A stretch of DNA of 64,000 bases. Source: Branchiostoma floridae (Eukaryota > Chordata > Leptocardii > Amphioxiformes > Branchiostomatidae). The notes below the pieces were generated by a model that was not told where the DNA came from, made no database searches, and worked only from the letters and a program-made list of their open reading frames with translations. Position numbers and translations under genes: made by a program. The stretch is taken from contig NC_049992.1 in assembly GCF_000003815.2 (NCBI RefSeq), positions 2,552,207 through 2,616,206 of the forward strand, in the 5' to 3' direction. This document shows positions 10,904 to 20,805 of the stretch, one piece after another. Positions within the stretch are counted from its first letter, which is position 1, and each line of letters begins with the position of its first letter.

Positions 10904-11032
10904 CGAGACAGTCCCGCTCGTCCTCCTTGTCTTCCCTGCAGTTCCATTCCCCGTCGCACACACGGCTGGGGCTGTAGCAGCCTGCGTCTCCGGTGCACAC
11001 CCGTCTGTGCTTTTCTGGGCAGCCGGCAATCC
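10904..11032 (-). CDS. LDLa module 2
   Basis: Phase 1-1 exon of 43 codons with six cysteines: IAGCPEKHRRVCTGDAGC, then SRVCDGEWNCREDKEDERDC. The acidic tail is extended (EDKEDERDC). The acceptor TTTCCAG is at 11034-11033. Confidence 0.9.
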
Positions 11033-11273
11033 CTGGAAACACAAAAGGGGATGTTTTCTCAATAATATTCTCCTCTGCGCTGAACACATGGAGATAAGAT
11101 GCTAGGAGCTTTAATTTGTAAATTTCTTGTTATGTACATGAAATATTTTCACCAGCATAAGCGTTTGTGTGTGTCTGTCAAGAAGATAAATCAAGAACGA
11201 CTGGATGTAGTGGTTTGATACTCGGTGTGTTGGTAGGGTGTGGAAATTATTAGATTTTTGGTTTGAGCCCCCA

Positions 11274-11480
11274 ATGGCTTATTAGGTCACATTTCCAAAG
11301 CGGCGCTCGGCCGGGATGTTTGAAGAAACGAAAAATTAGGATTTATGCCTAAAAATATGCACAAATCATGCCCATGAATTTTTTTTTAAATCTTTTGTAT
11401 TTTGATGTATTTTATATCATTCTTCTCGCTCCCGAAAGCTGCCCGACCGCGCCCCGGTTAGGAAATGTGACCTAAGCCTA
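11274..11480. mobile_element. Small MITE, TIR GGCTTAGGTCACATTTC family (copy 1)
   Basis: Ends ggcttattaggtcacatttcc and ggaaatgtgacctaagcct are inverted repeats, followed inward by GC-rich stretches (ctcggccggga / ccgaccgcgcccc). A close relative occupies 50895-51097. It is intronic between LDLa modules 1 and 2. Confidence 0.75.
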
Positions 11481-12449
11481 ACACTTAACGTTAGATTTTG
11501 GAACTGCAGGGGAATTTTTCTTAAGACATTCCAAAGACGATAACGAAAGAAAGGAACGACGGTTAAGCAAGTACTGGAGTTGCTCAGTTTTGAAATGCAC
11601 AAAAGCCACTAGTCTTCAACAGATAAGGAATTGAAGTATGTCTTCACACAATTAAGTGTAGCCTCACAAGTCAGCTCACAAAAATTATAAAGCATAACTG
11701 GCCATGGTCTGCCTGGAAGTGTGTCTCAGACAATTTGACCCAGATACAACTTGTACAGTCCTACAGAGCCCCAGTATACGCTGGTCTCTTTTGGATTACG
11801 AACTATGAATATCACCATAAACCATACTAGGTATCAAAGCTAGTTGACCTGTGGGGAAGACAGTTACACGGTTGCAAAATATAAGTAGATCTTTGCTGAG
11901 AGTTAGTTCGAACAAGAATTTGAAACTGAAGGCCCTGATACAACATTACTCCCGAGCTCTTGTGTCAAAACAAACTGTGAACACCTGAACTGTACTGCGT
12001 TGGGTTTTATGCTTGCAGCAACTATCTGGGTCTTTTTCCTATGTCTGAAAATTATTTCTTAAAAAAAATTGTGGACAGGAATTTTGACTTCTTGATATGC
12101 ATCTTTGATATGCAAATCTATTCCTGTCGTCTGCTGTAATACCAAGCCATTTTTCCTGTAGCCAGACGGGTAGAGATATCCTGCAGGGTCTAGTCTATTT
12201 ATGATGTTGGGAGGAAATCGGCCTTTTTTTCGGGGAAATCTACCCGGTTGTTTAGGAAGATTCCTCATTTAACCATAGCCAAAAAATGGCAACTTATCAT
12301 TTTCTGTCCCATTGGTAATGTATAATAGGACAGGTAACAAACGTTACCGGTAACGTTAGTTACAACAGTAGACTTTACCCTGTTTTCTTCGAAAGGACTT
12401 ACCTTATTGACTACATTATTTAGGTATAAGTGGACGTCCCTAGGAACAT

Positions 12450-12800
12450 TTAACCCTATTCAGACCGGGGGGGGGGGGGGCTTTTGAGGCCTGCGCCAAC
12501 TTCGATGTCCTATAACGCCAGAACGCCTTACGCTAAAGCCACCAAATTTGGTGAGTTTTCCCAAAACATTATTGGCAACAATTTTACGAAGTTTCACACA
12601 TTTTCCATTTTTTCGTGTTACCATGGCAACCGTTTGCTGACAGGCAGTTTTGCAAAAAATCACTATTTTTGGTTCTAACAATGTATTTTTCACATTTATT
12701 TGCCATATTACTGCTATTTTGTTACATAAATAAAATCTTAATTTCCTCCCACGGATTAAATTAACATAAATCTTGTGAATGAAAGGCATCTTAATTTTTC
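12450..12800. mobile_element. Truncated TTAA element, left end only
   Basis: It starts TTAACCCTATTCAGACCGGG followed by a G run, matching the left end of the element at 13681. Internal phrases ('ggcaacaatttt', 'accatggcaaccg') also match that copy. No matching right end precedes the LDLa exon at 12964, so it is truncated near 12800. Confidence 0.65.
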
Positions 12801-12963
12801 TGCAGTATCGAAATCAACTGATTTATAGTCATGTGATTTATATGGTCATTTGTAATATTTCAAATTTTCAAGTACTAATGTCAAATTAACAATTGTTTCT
12901 TATACCAATCATGAAATGTTAATGTACAGTAAATAAAGAAGCAAAAGATTCGTGGTCTCGTAC

Positions 12964-13086
12964 AGCAGTTTCGTTCATCATCGTCATCATCCCCACAGTC
13001 CACGATGCCGTCACACACACTGCATTCTGGGATACATTTCCCGCTGTAGGGGCAAATGATCTCGTCCTTTGCGCATAGACGTTTTT
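12964..13086 (-). CDS. LDLa module 1
   Basis: Phase 1-1 exon of 41 codons: KRLCAKDEIICPYSGKCIPE, then CSVCDGIVDCGDDDDDERNC. The six canonical cysteines plus two extra (one before SVCDG and one after the last) are present. It is the first LDLa module after the tectonin propeller. The donor GTACGA at 12963 is non-ideal. Confidence 0.85.
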
Positions 13087-13680
13087 CTGATAACAAAAAT
13101 TAATAAGTTAGATCAATAACAATATACTTGATGCAGTGCATTATTTGAAATAGCAGAAGAGCGAAATATTGATCTGTTGTGCTTTCTAAATAATTCTATA
13201 ATGATAGGAAATCTCACGCGCTCCCAGTCCAACAAATGACACATTTGCTTGAAAAACAAAGCGGGATGGCCAAAGAGAATGTTTTTGCAAAAGTTTTGGC
13301 ACAACTCAATCATCCACCATAAAATTCTATACAACATAACCTTATTAGAAGTTCGAGCCACGAAAACATTGTAATGTAGCTATCGTTGAGATTGATAGAT
13401 TGCTTATTCCTTTTTAGACACGTAACACAGGTTAAGTGAAGCTTAAATGAAGCATAAATCATTAAATAAAACAAGTGCTTTAAATTTGAAAAAAAGATTC
13501 TGCCTTGGCGTGTTTGTAAGAACTGAAAAAGGTTAGTGATCGACATGTGCCAACTTAAAGGAGATGAGTCATTGTCATCGGACAATATGTACAAGATCTG
13601 TGGATGTCCAGGATGCCTGTTTGTCAGCAGTGTGATGAAGAATAGCTATCAAAGAATTTGCAGTCCATTGTTTAGATAAG
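13087..13680 (-). other. Intron, no recognised feature
   Basis: AT-rich sequence between LDLa module 1 and the TTAA element. Nothing supported. Confidence 0.5.
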
Positions 13681-14976
13681 TTAACCCTATCTAGACCGGG
13701 GGGGGGGGGGAGGGGCTAAAAGTGCCCGCACTAACTTTGACGTCGTATAACTGCCGAACGACGTGTGCTAGGACTACAAAACTTGGTGACTTTTCCTGAC
13801 ATATCGTTGGCAACAATTCTGTGAAAAAATTTGAGTTTGCAATGTTTCGTGTTGCCCATTCTCCTACAGCAGAGTACCGTCAGTCATTTATTCCTGACTG
13901 TACTCTGCTTTCCTTCCCTTTTGCCGGCGGTATTACCCGCCCTACTTATTACATATTAATGAGCTTGCCCTTATATGGGCAGTCAGCCGTTGGGGATCGG
14001 GCGTTGGCATGGTGAGCAAACAAAGTCATGGTAATACGTAACATGATTGGCTGATAGCTTCCCAGCGGCCTTTGCGAGACAGCTTCCGACAAAATGAAGC
14101 CCAAGGAAGGCCTGTTCTCTGATTGGTTGACAGCTTGTTTGTGGCGACAATCATAATACCCGTAGGTAGGCCCTGGGACAGCAGGGCCCCATAAGGTAGT
14201 GCCGTTGGGGACCGGGCGTTAGGAGGATGGTGTTGCCATGGCAACGGGTTTCTGACAGGCATATTTTACCAAATTTACTAATTTCAGTTTGAATTATGGA
14301 ATGTCATGGTTTTATTGCTAGACCACACTTGATATCCTGTGTAATTTTGATTTACATTTCTAATTAAATATTCATAATTCATGCTAATGTGGTGACGTTA
14401 TGGGTCAAAATCCAAGATGGTGGACAATGTCATCATCAACGGTAAATACATGTTATTTTTACTCAAATTCCGTCAAAATCTTTCATTTTCTTACAAAATA
14501 CAATCACTTGACCTTTTGTAGTCCAGTTCTATTGGGTTTTGGGGTTATAAAAAGTAGAAAAAAGTTAGAAAAAAAGTATTTTAGAAAATTCAAGCTTGTC
14601 GATCCAAGATGGCGGACAAATGACGTCAATTTCTGACGTCATATAGGCGTCATTGTCGTCGTCATTGGCAACAAAAATACTTGGCAGACTTAAACCAAAA
14701 GAAGTTACCATTTATAGTCATCGTTTTGTTGAATACTTTTAGGTATAGCGAAATTCCATATTTAGACGATTTTAGCCCAAAATGACATTATGACGTCATA
14801 ATTACGATACCAAAATTACTGAAAATATAAAATTTCGCTAGTACACCATCCCCTCCAAATTTGGTGATCGCAACCCAAGCCGTTTTGAAATTACGTAGGG
14901 GGGGGGGGGGGGGCAAAAGAGCACCCCCCCTCCCGGCCCCAGGAATCCCAAAAAAGCCCGGTCTAGATAGGGTTAA
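13681..14976. mobile_element. piggyBac-type non-autonomous element with nested insertion
   Basis: Perfect 20-bp ends, TTAACCCTATCTAGACCGGG at 13681 and its complement ending at 14976, include the TTAA target. Long G runs follow inside each end. Comparison with the copies at 12450 and about 28200 shows an extra block at roughly 13862-14232 between 'tgttgcccatt' and 'ccatggcaacgg', a nested insertion. No transposase is encoded. Confidence 0.85.
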
Positions 14977-15164
14977 AGAACCCGCCGCATGTGCGAACAT
15001 GAGCGGATCAAACCATTCCGGACAAAATGGGATAGGTAATCTCTCGTAACCCCTGCTTCACCTATTGGGTCAGTTAGTCCTCACTCATAGTGAGCAATTG
15101 GGCTGGTCTCAATCATGATGTTTCTGACCTAGGGCGAAGAGATGCTGTTACAGTTACAATCGTG

Positions 15165-15362
15165 TAACCCGCTAGCCGCTAGGTGGCCTATTATCGAACT
15201 TGACCTTTGTTGCCCCGACCCCTAACCACCTACCAAATATCATTAGGATCCATTCAAGGCTTCTCGGGTTATGCTGGTGACAGACAGTCAGACAGACAGG
15301 CAGACAGACAGACGTACAAGCCTAAAACATAAACTTGCCATTCTGGCGAAGGTAATAAAAAC
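15165..15362. repeat. Dispersed repeat fragment with CAGA tract
   Basis: It shares 'cgaacttgacctt', 'cctaccaaatatcat', a CAGACAGA tract and the 'gtaataaaa' ending with 8600-8775 and related copies. Confidence 0.7.
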
Positions 15363-15548
15363 GACGCTGCAGATACACAAAAACCAGCTATAGGAGCCCC
15401 AAATTCACACTGCTTCTACCTTACATCAGTACCTATCTTCCACCTAAATGTCAAGACTACAGCTTGTCCACCAACCAGATCAACAATACCAACGTTCACT
15501 GACGGGATCAGCACACTTAATGAGCAGTGGAGCTGGTGTTACATCCTA

Positions 15549-15770
15549 GAATGTCGTCTATCCTAAAAGCGCTTTTAGGATAGAAGCGCTTTTAGGATAG
15601 ACCGGCATCCAAAATGTGCTTCTATCCTAAAAGCGCTTATGGGATATCCAGAACACGTCGCAAGCGAGGAGCGCATTCTGGATATCCTGAATGTGCTTCT
15701 GTCGGAGCGCATTCAGGATAAGCCGGCGTGTTTATCCAGAACGTGCGCTTGTGGGAGGAGCTTAGTGTCT
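15549..15770. repeat. Palindromic-module cluster 1
   Basis: It contains a perfect 26-bp palindrome at 15558-15583 (core CCTAAAAGCGCTTTTAGG) followed by half-palindromes and by modules centred on GGATATCC (e.g. gcgcattctggatatcc). Clusters 2 and 3 use the same two modules. Confidence 0.8.
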
Positions 15771-16235
15771 AAGGAGGTGGAGACTATCTTGTATGTGATT
15801 TTTCGTAGTCAACCTGAGGCCGCCATCTTTGTTCTCCCACGAGGTCACTTCCGGGTTTGATTGTGATAGAAGATCGCATATACTTACACCAAATCAACGT
15901 AGTTTGCAAAAACCAAATCAATTTTGGGGACTCCGTGGCCCGATCTAACCCTCACATAATCACGTAAAATCTAGGTTCAGCGCTTGCTTTATAAACTGCG
16001 TATTTCCATCACGTAGATTACGGCAGGTGTCGCGAGGTCGAATTAATATGGAAACTTTGGTGTAAACAATCGCCAGAAGTGACCGCTGCCATTTTCTCGT
16101 GACGTGTTGACTGCATAGACCCAACACACCGAGGTAGTATCGCTATCTCCGGTTCGATAGTTCGAAACAAAACCAGAAGCTGAAATTTCAGCAAACCATT
16201 AACAAAGTCTGCACAGGAGAAGACAGATGTCGGCC

Positions 16236-16562
16236 GCCTTCGACAGGAGCGCATTCAGGATATCCAGAATGCGCTTCTTCGCTTGCGACGTGTTCTGGAT
16301 ATCCTAGAAGCGCTTTTAGGATAGACGCAGATTTTGGATGCAGATCTATCCCAAATGTGCTTCTATCCCAAACGCGATTCTAGGATATCCAGAATGCGCT
16401 CCTTCGCTTGCGACGTATTCTGGATATCCCAGAAGCGCTTTTGGGATAAAGCACATTTTATCCCAGAAGCGCTTTTTAGGATAGACGACAAGATACTTTT
16501 CTTGTTAGACGAACATCTGCTTCTATCCCAGAAGCACTTTTGCGATAGAATGCAACCTGGGA
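16236..16562. repeat. Palindromic-module cluster 2
   Basis: Two module types recur: gcgcattcaggatatccaga-type palindromes on GGATATCC, and AGCGCTTTTRGGATA-type palindromes. 'cttcgcttgcgacgt' occurs twice between them. Spacing is 40-130 bp. Confidence 0.8.
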
Positions 16563-17214
16563 ACTGAATGGCTTGGGGAATTGATCAATGTGCAGCTGGA
16601 CGTTTTCACTGACTGTCATCATGTTTTATTATGGTACATTTTGTAATACATTTTATATGGTACATTTTGTAGTACATCTTGGGATGCACTATTGAGAATT
16701 GCTTTCTGTGTCTTCCATGCACAATTAGATTGATGAAAACCATATAGTGAGAATCAAAAGGACAAAATAGTGTTTAGTCTGCATGGAATTAGGTTTGATA
16801 AATGTCCCATTATCTGTGTACACTGTATACATATTGTATTCAGCAGTGTATAATTACCTCTGTGCATTAACTTGCAATAAAGATAACTTCCATTAGAAGG
16901 TTTGTCATCTTTTCTTTTCATATCCATGAAGGAGAAATAAAAGCTACTATACAGTACGACAGGGCTTTGAGAAATTTCATCACTAACTAAAAAGACTGTT
17001 GCAGATATATATCATCACATTCAGTCCCTCCATGCTTTTATTTCAGAAACAAGATGTCTTGAATAAATGACTCTAAATGGTGGAATTCGCACATCAGCCA
17101 GCATTCAGCGCAATTATCGCAAGTAGACTGTCGCGACGTCTCGCGATCGCGAGGTCGAACCAAATATGGAAACAATCACCGCTTGCGGTCCTGTCAATCA
17201 CCATGATTGACGGC

Positions 17215-17362
17215 GACAAAGAAGCGCGTCTGGGATATCCAGGATGCGCTCTGGCTTAGGGCGCTTTTAGAATAGAAGCACATTTAGGATGCAGGCTTAT
17301 CCCAGACGCGCTTCTATCCTAAAAGCGCTTTTGGGATAGAGCACATTTGGGATAGTACACTG
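17215..17362. repeat. Palindromic-module cluster 3
   Basis: The same modules as at 15549 and 16236 (ctgggatatccaggatgcgc; cctaaaagcgcttttggga). It is followed directly by a fragment of the dispersed repeat seen at 15110 ('ggtctcaatgatgatgtttctgac'). Confidence 0.8.
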
Positions 17363-17574
17363 GTCTCAATGATGATGTTTCTGACTTAGGGAGAAGAAAT
17401 TCTGTTATAGCTTTATGGAACCCGCAACCTTGAAGTGGCCTTCGGGTCACACATTAAAATGACCTTAGTTTTTGTACCAGGTGCCCATTAAATAAAAAAA
17501 TGACATCTGATTGTGCATTTTAAAGGAGCCACTAAGTTGAGTACGTGTTTTATCACAAAACAGAGTGATCTTAC

Positions 17575-17886
17575 CCTTTTGTGTTGCGTAGCACATTGAT
17601 CGTCCTTTCAGGCCCACCTGGCACACATCCTTGCCGACAGGCGTTGGTAGAACATTTGCAAACACGCGGTTGTTGAAGTCTACACCCCAGACGATTCCGT
17701 CTCCCACAGCCACCTGCCGCAGATTTACTCCTGGTACGTGCACCCACTCTTTACCAGGGGAGGTTTCGTTCAGAAATGTCCCCACTCTGTGATACACGGA
17801 GCCTGAATGGTCCGCCGCCCAAACTCCTGCACCTCCTACTGACACGGACGCGAAGCAGCCACCAACTGATTCCCAGTCGTACTTCG
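17575..17886 (-). CDS. Tectonin beta-propeller blades 5 and 6
   Basis: Phase 1-1 exon of 104 codons. Blade 5 reads YDWESVGGCFASVSVGGAGV then WAADHSGSVYHRVGT; blade 6 reads EWVHVPGVNLRQVAVGDGIV then WGVDFNNRVF. The pattern 'W..VPG..L.QVAVG...VWGVD....V..R' defines tectonin repeats (tachylectin-1, fish-egg lectin, TECPR). The exon closes the propeller before the LDLa array. The donor GTAAGA at 17574 is strong. Confidence 0.88.
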
Positions 17887-18211
17887 CTGTGTGAAGAAAA
17901 GACGTTAAACAGAAAGGATACACAGGATGATCCTGTCAACAACTTTTTGTTATTTGACGTCACGAAAACATTCCCTTGCCGATTCCGAGGCTTAGTAAAG
18001 AGTAATTTGAACGATGTCAACAACTATTATTTGATAATCACCTTTCTATTAAGCATCTGTTATTGGATATAGGGACAGGTTTGCGTTTCATAATAGTTCA
18101 GAAAAAAACATCTATGTTTTTTTCCTTATAAAAATTGGCGGTGTATCGTACCGTAGTACAGTCTCAACACATAAAAGGCTGGTATTAATGCATTTATGTA
18201 TGTCATGTTAC

Positions 18212-18370
18212 CTGAAATTTCACAGTAGAAAGGTGCACGCCACACCTTGCCGCCCCTATCAACCGCCCACAGCTGCCCAGTTCTAGAGCTAACGCTGATT
18301 TCTTTCATGTTCATTGCTGGTACATCTGCCCATTGATAGTTTTCAGACGTCTCTGAGCTAAAGCTAAAGC
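18212..18370 (-). CDS. Tectonin blade 4
   Basis: Phase 1-1 exon of 53 codons: NYQWADVPAMNMKEISVSSR, then TGQLWAVDRGGKVWRAPFYC. One tectonin repeat with the W..V and ISV...LWAVD...VWR strands. The acceptor TTCGCAG is at 18372-18371. Confidence 0.88.
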
Positions 18371-18475
18371 CTGCGAAGACAGAGTCGGTAACACAATTAG
18401 TAGAAAACAGTTTTTTTTTAAAATAAATAACGCCAGTAACTATCATGTTTATAAGGTCATGTTACAATAGGCCAA

Positions 18476-18785
18476 ATAGCAACTGGATATGATTTTGAAA
18501 CGGCCAGACGTTTCGGAAAGAATCCACTTTCCTTCGTCAGTGACACTGAAGTGATCTGCAAGAAACAGGTCTTTTATACTCTATGAATGACGACAATTTC
18601 AGCTTTCCAATAGGAAACGTTGTAAGACAATTCAGACTGAAGACAATTTGGATTCCAAAGAAAAGAAAGGTAAGGCAAAGTCAAGCTGAAGACAATTTGG
18701 ATTTCAAAGGATAGCAAGGCTAAGACACAGTTAATGCAAATGAGTCAATTAGCTCCTGTTGTTTTTAGTTGCAGGAGCTAAAAGT
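18476..18785 (-). mobile_element. Penelope-like element terminal repeat, inverted copy
   Basis: Reverse complement of the terminal repeat at 20425-20760, including the ribozyme-like region. It precedes a direct partial copy, giving the opposed-repeat layout common in Penelope-like elements. Confidence 0.75.
18500..18556 (-). ncRNA. Hammerhead ribozyme-like motif (left terminus)
   Basis: On the minus strand: CTGACGA (18540-18534), stem II GGAAAG/CTTTCC, then GAAAC and GTC (18514-18507). Stem I could pair GTCA with TGGC through a G-U wobble; the right-hand copy has TGAC here. Hammerhead ribozymes are known in Penelope-like element terminal repeats. An unpaired A between CTGACGA and stem II is a departure from the ideal core. 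Confidence 0.6.
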
Positions 18786-18883
18786 TCATAGTTAGAGTAT
18801 AAAAGACCTGTTTCTTGCAGATCACTTCAGTGTCACTTCAGAGTAACTATTTTTTGGTGTATCGTATTACCTGGATGTCTAAC

Positions 18884-20314
18884 CTTCTACGGCCTTCCCA
18901 AAATCCACAAACAGGATGTCCCCCTACGCCCCATAGTGTCCAGCATAGGATCAGTCACGTACGAGTTATCCAAATTTCTAGCTAAGATTCTGGGACCTGT
19001 AGTGGGAAAGTCTCAACATCATGTCCAGAATAGTGCAGACTTTGTTGACAAAATCAAAGATCTCCGGGTAGAAGAAGATGAGACCATCACCTCTTACGAT
19101 GTCTGTTCGCTTTTCACTTGCATACCTCCCAAGGACGCAGTCTCAGTAGTCAAGGAAGCCCTGGAGGCTGACGACACACTAACAGAAAGAACCAAGCTAT
19201 CTCCAGACCAACTGTGCAAACTGCTAGACCTTTGCCTAGGCTGTACCTATTTTACTTTCAAAGGACAGTTCTACCAACAACTACATGGCTGTGCTATGGG
19301 ATCGCCAGTGTCGCCCATTGTTGTATACCTCTACATGGAGAAGTTTGAAGAGAAGGCTCTCAGTACTTTCAAGGACCCCCCCCCCCCCACTTAACTGGTT
19401 CCGCTATGTAGATGACACTTATTGCAAGCTAAAACAGAGAGTAGCTGATGACTTCTTTGACCACATCAACCAAGTAGATAAGAACATCAAGTTCACACAG
19501 GAGTCAAGTCATGACAACATGCTCCCCTTCCTAGATACCAAAACTATCATAGAGATGGACGTCAGCCTTCAGTTCGAAGTATACAGGAAACCGACGCACA
19601 CTGACCAATATCTGGCCTTTGACTCTCACCACCCTTTGGAACACAAGCTGGCAGTGATAAAAACCTTGTATCATCGGGCAGACAGCATTGTTTCCTCTGA
19701 CAAAGCCAAAACAGAGGAACACAAACACCTCCGAAGTGCTTTAAACAAATGTGGCTACCATACTGGACCTTCAACAAAGCCCTCAAACCCTCGGACCACT
19801 CAAAGAAAACAGCCAAGTGCAAGGCATTGACCGACAGAAAGAAAGCCAACATTACCATCCCCTATGTCCAAGGAGTTTCGGAAAAACTCAGACGGATCTT
19901 CCAAAACTTCAACATCGCCACTAACTTCAAACCGCACTCAACCCTCCGACACAAACTGGTACATCCAAAAGACAGACCACAGAAAGGTACCAAGGCCAAT
20001 GTAATCTACAGACTCAAATGCGAAGAACCCAACTGCAACAGTACGTACATTGGTGAGACCAGCCGGCCACTAAAGGCAAGAAACTAAGAACACTGCAAAC
20101 CATTTAGGTCAACGGCTACTCTTCTGCTATTTCCAACCACCTAGAGCACAACCAAGGACATTCCTTCAACCTCCAATCTACCGACATCCTAGACCGTGAA
20201 GCCCGCTGGTTTGAACGGGGAGTTAGAGAGGCCATATATGAGAGAATATACAATCCCACCCTCAACAGAAAAGGGGGACTACGCATGGAAGTTTCCGGCA
20301 CTTGGGACATAGCA
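18884..20314 (+). pseudogene. Penelope-like reverse transcriptase + GIY-YIG endonuclease, frameshifted
   Basis: The protein fragments in order are: FYGLPKIHKQDVPLRPIVS (fingers), SYDVCSLFTCIPP (motif A), GCAMGSPVSP (motif B), RYVDDTY (motif C, catalytic DD), then the endonuclease NSTYIGETSRPLKAR and the C-terminal RWFERGVREAIYERIYNPTL. The frame changes after a C14 run (19376-19389) and again near 19750-19830, and a stop follows the GIY-YIG motif at 20085. The 5' part of the gene is missing because the terminal repeat abuts the fingers region. The frame change at the homopolymer could be a sequencing error; the others suggest decay. Confidence 0.85.
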
Positions 20315-20414
20315 NNNNNNNNNNNNNNNNNNNNNNNNNNNNNNNNNNNNNNNNNNNNNNNNNNNNNNNNNNNNNNNNNNNNNNNNNNNNNNNNNNNNNN
20401 NNNNNNNNNNNNNN
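20315..20414. other. Assembly gap (100 N)
   Basis: Exactly 100 undetermined bases, flanked on the right by a C run. It interrupts the end of the Penelope-like coding region. Confidence 1.
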
Positions 20415-20669
20415 TCCCCCCCCCCCCCTGCAACAAACTGTTAGCTCCTGCAACTAAAAACAACAGGAGCTAATTGACTCATTTGCATTAACTGTGTCTT
20501 AGCCTTGCTATCCTTTGAAATCCAAATTGTCTTCAGCTTGACTTTGGCTTAGCTTTGTTTTCTTTGGAATCCAAATTGTCTTCAGTCTGAATTGTCTTAC
20601 AACGTTTCCTATTGGACAGCTGAAATTGTCTTCATTCATAGTTAGATTATAAAAGACCCGTTTCTTGCA

Positions 20670-20740
20670 GATCACTTCAGTGTCACTGACGAAGGAAAGT
20701 GGATTCTTTCCGAAACGTCTGACCGTTTCAAAACCATATC
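20670..20740 (+). ncRNA. Hammerhead ribozyme-like motif (right terminus)
   Basis: Core CTGACGA at 20686-20692; stem II GGAAAG (20694-20699) with CTTTCC (20706-20711); GAAA at 20712-20715; then C and the cleavage triplet GTC at 20717-20719. Stem I pairs GTCA (20682-20685) with TGAC (20720-20723). The ACGT around GAAACGTC is self-complementary, as expected for dimeric minimal hammerheads. A single unpaired A (20693) before stem II is a caveat. Confidence 0.65.
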
Positions 20741-20805
20741 CAGTTGCTTGAGTAACTATTTTTTGGTGTATCGTATTACCTGGATGTCTAACCTACATCG
20801 ACGAC

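Larger units (their letters stand above)
18779..20790 (+). mobile_element. Penelope-like retroelement (sense copy)
   Basis: A partial terminal repeat (18779-18882) lacking the ribozyme core runs straight into the reverse transcriptase coding region. GIY-YIG endonuclease, the 100-N gap (20315-20414) and a full terminal repeat (20425-20790) follow. The phrase 'ggtgtatcgtattacctgga' occurs at both ends (18856 and 20767). It lies in the intron between tectonin blades 3 and 4 on the strand opposite the host gene. Confidence 0.85.
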
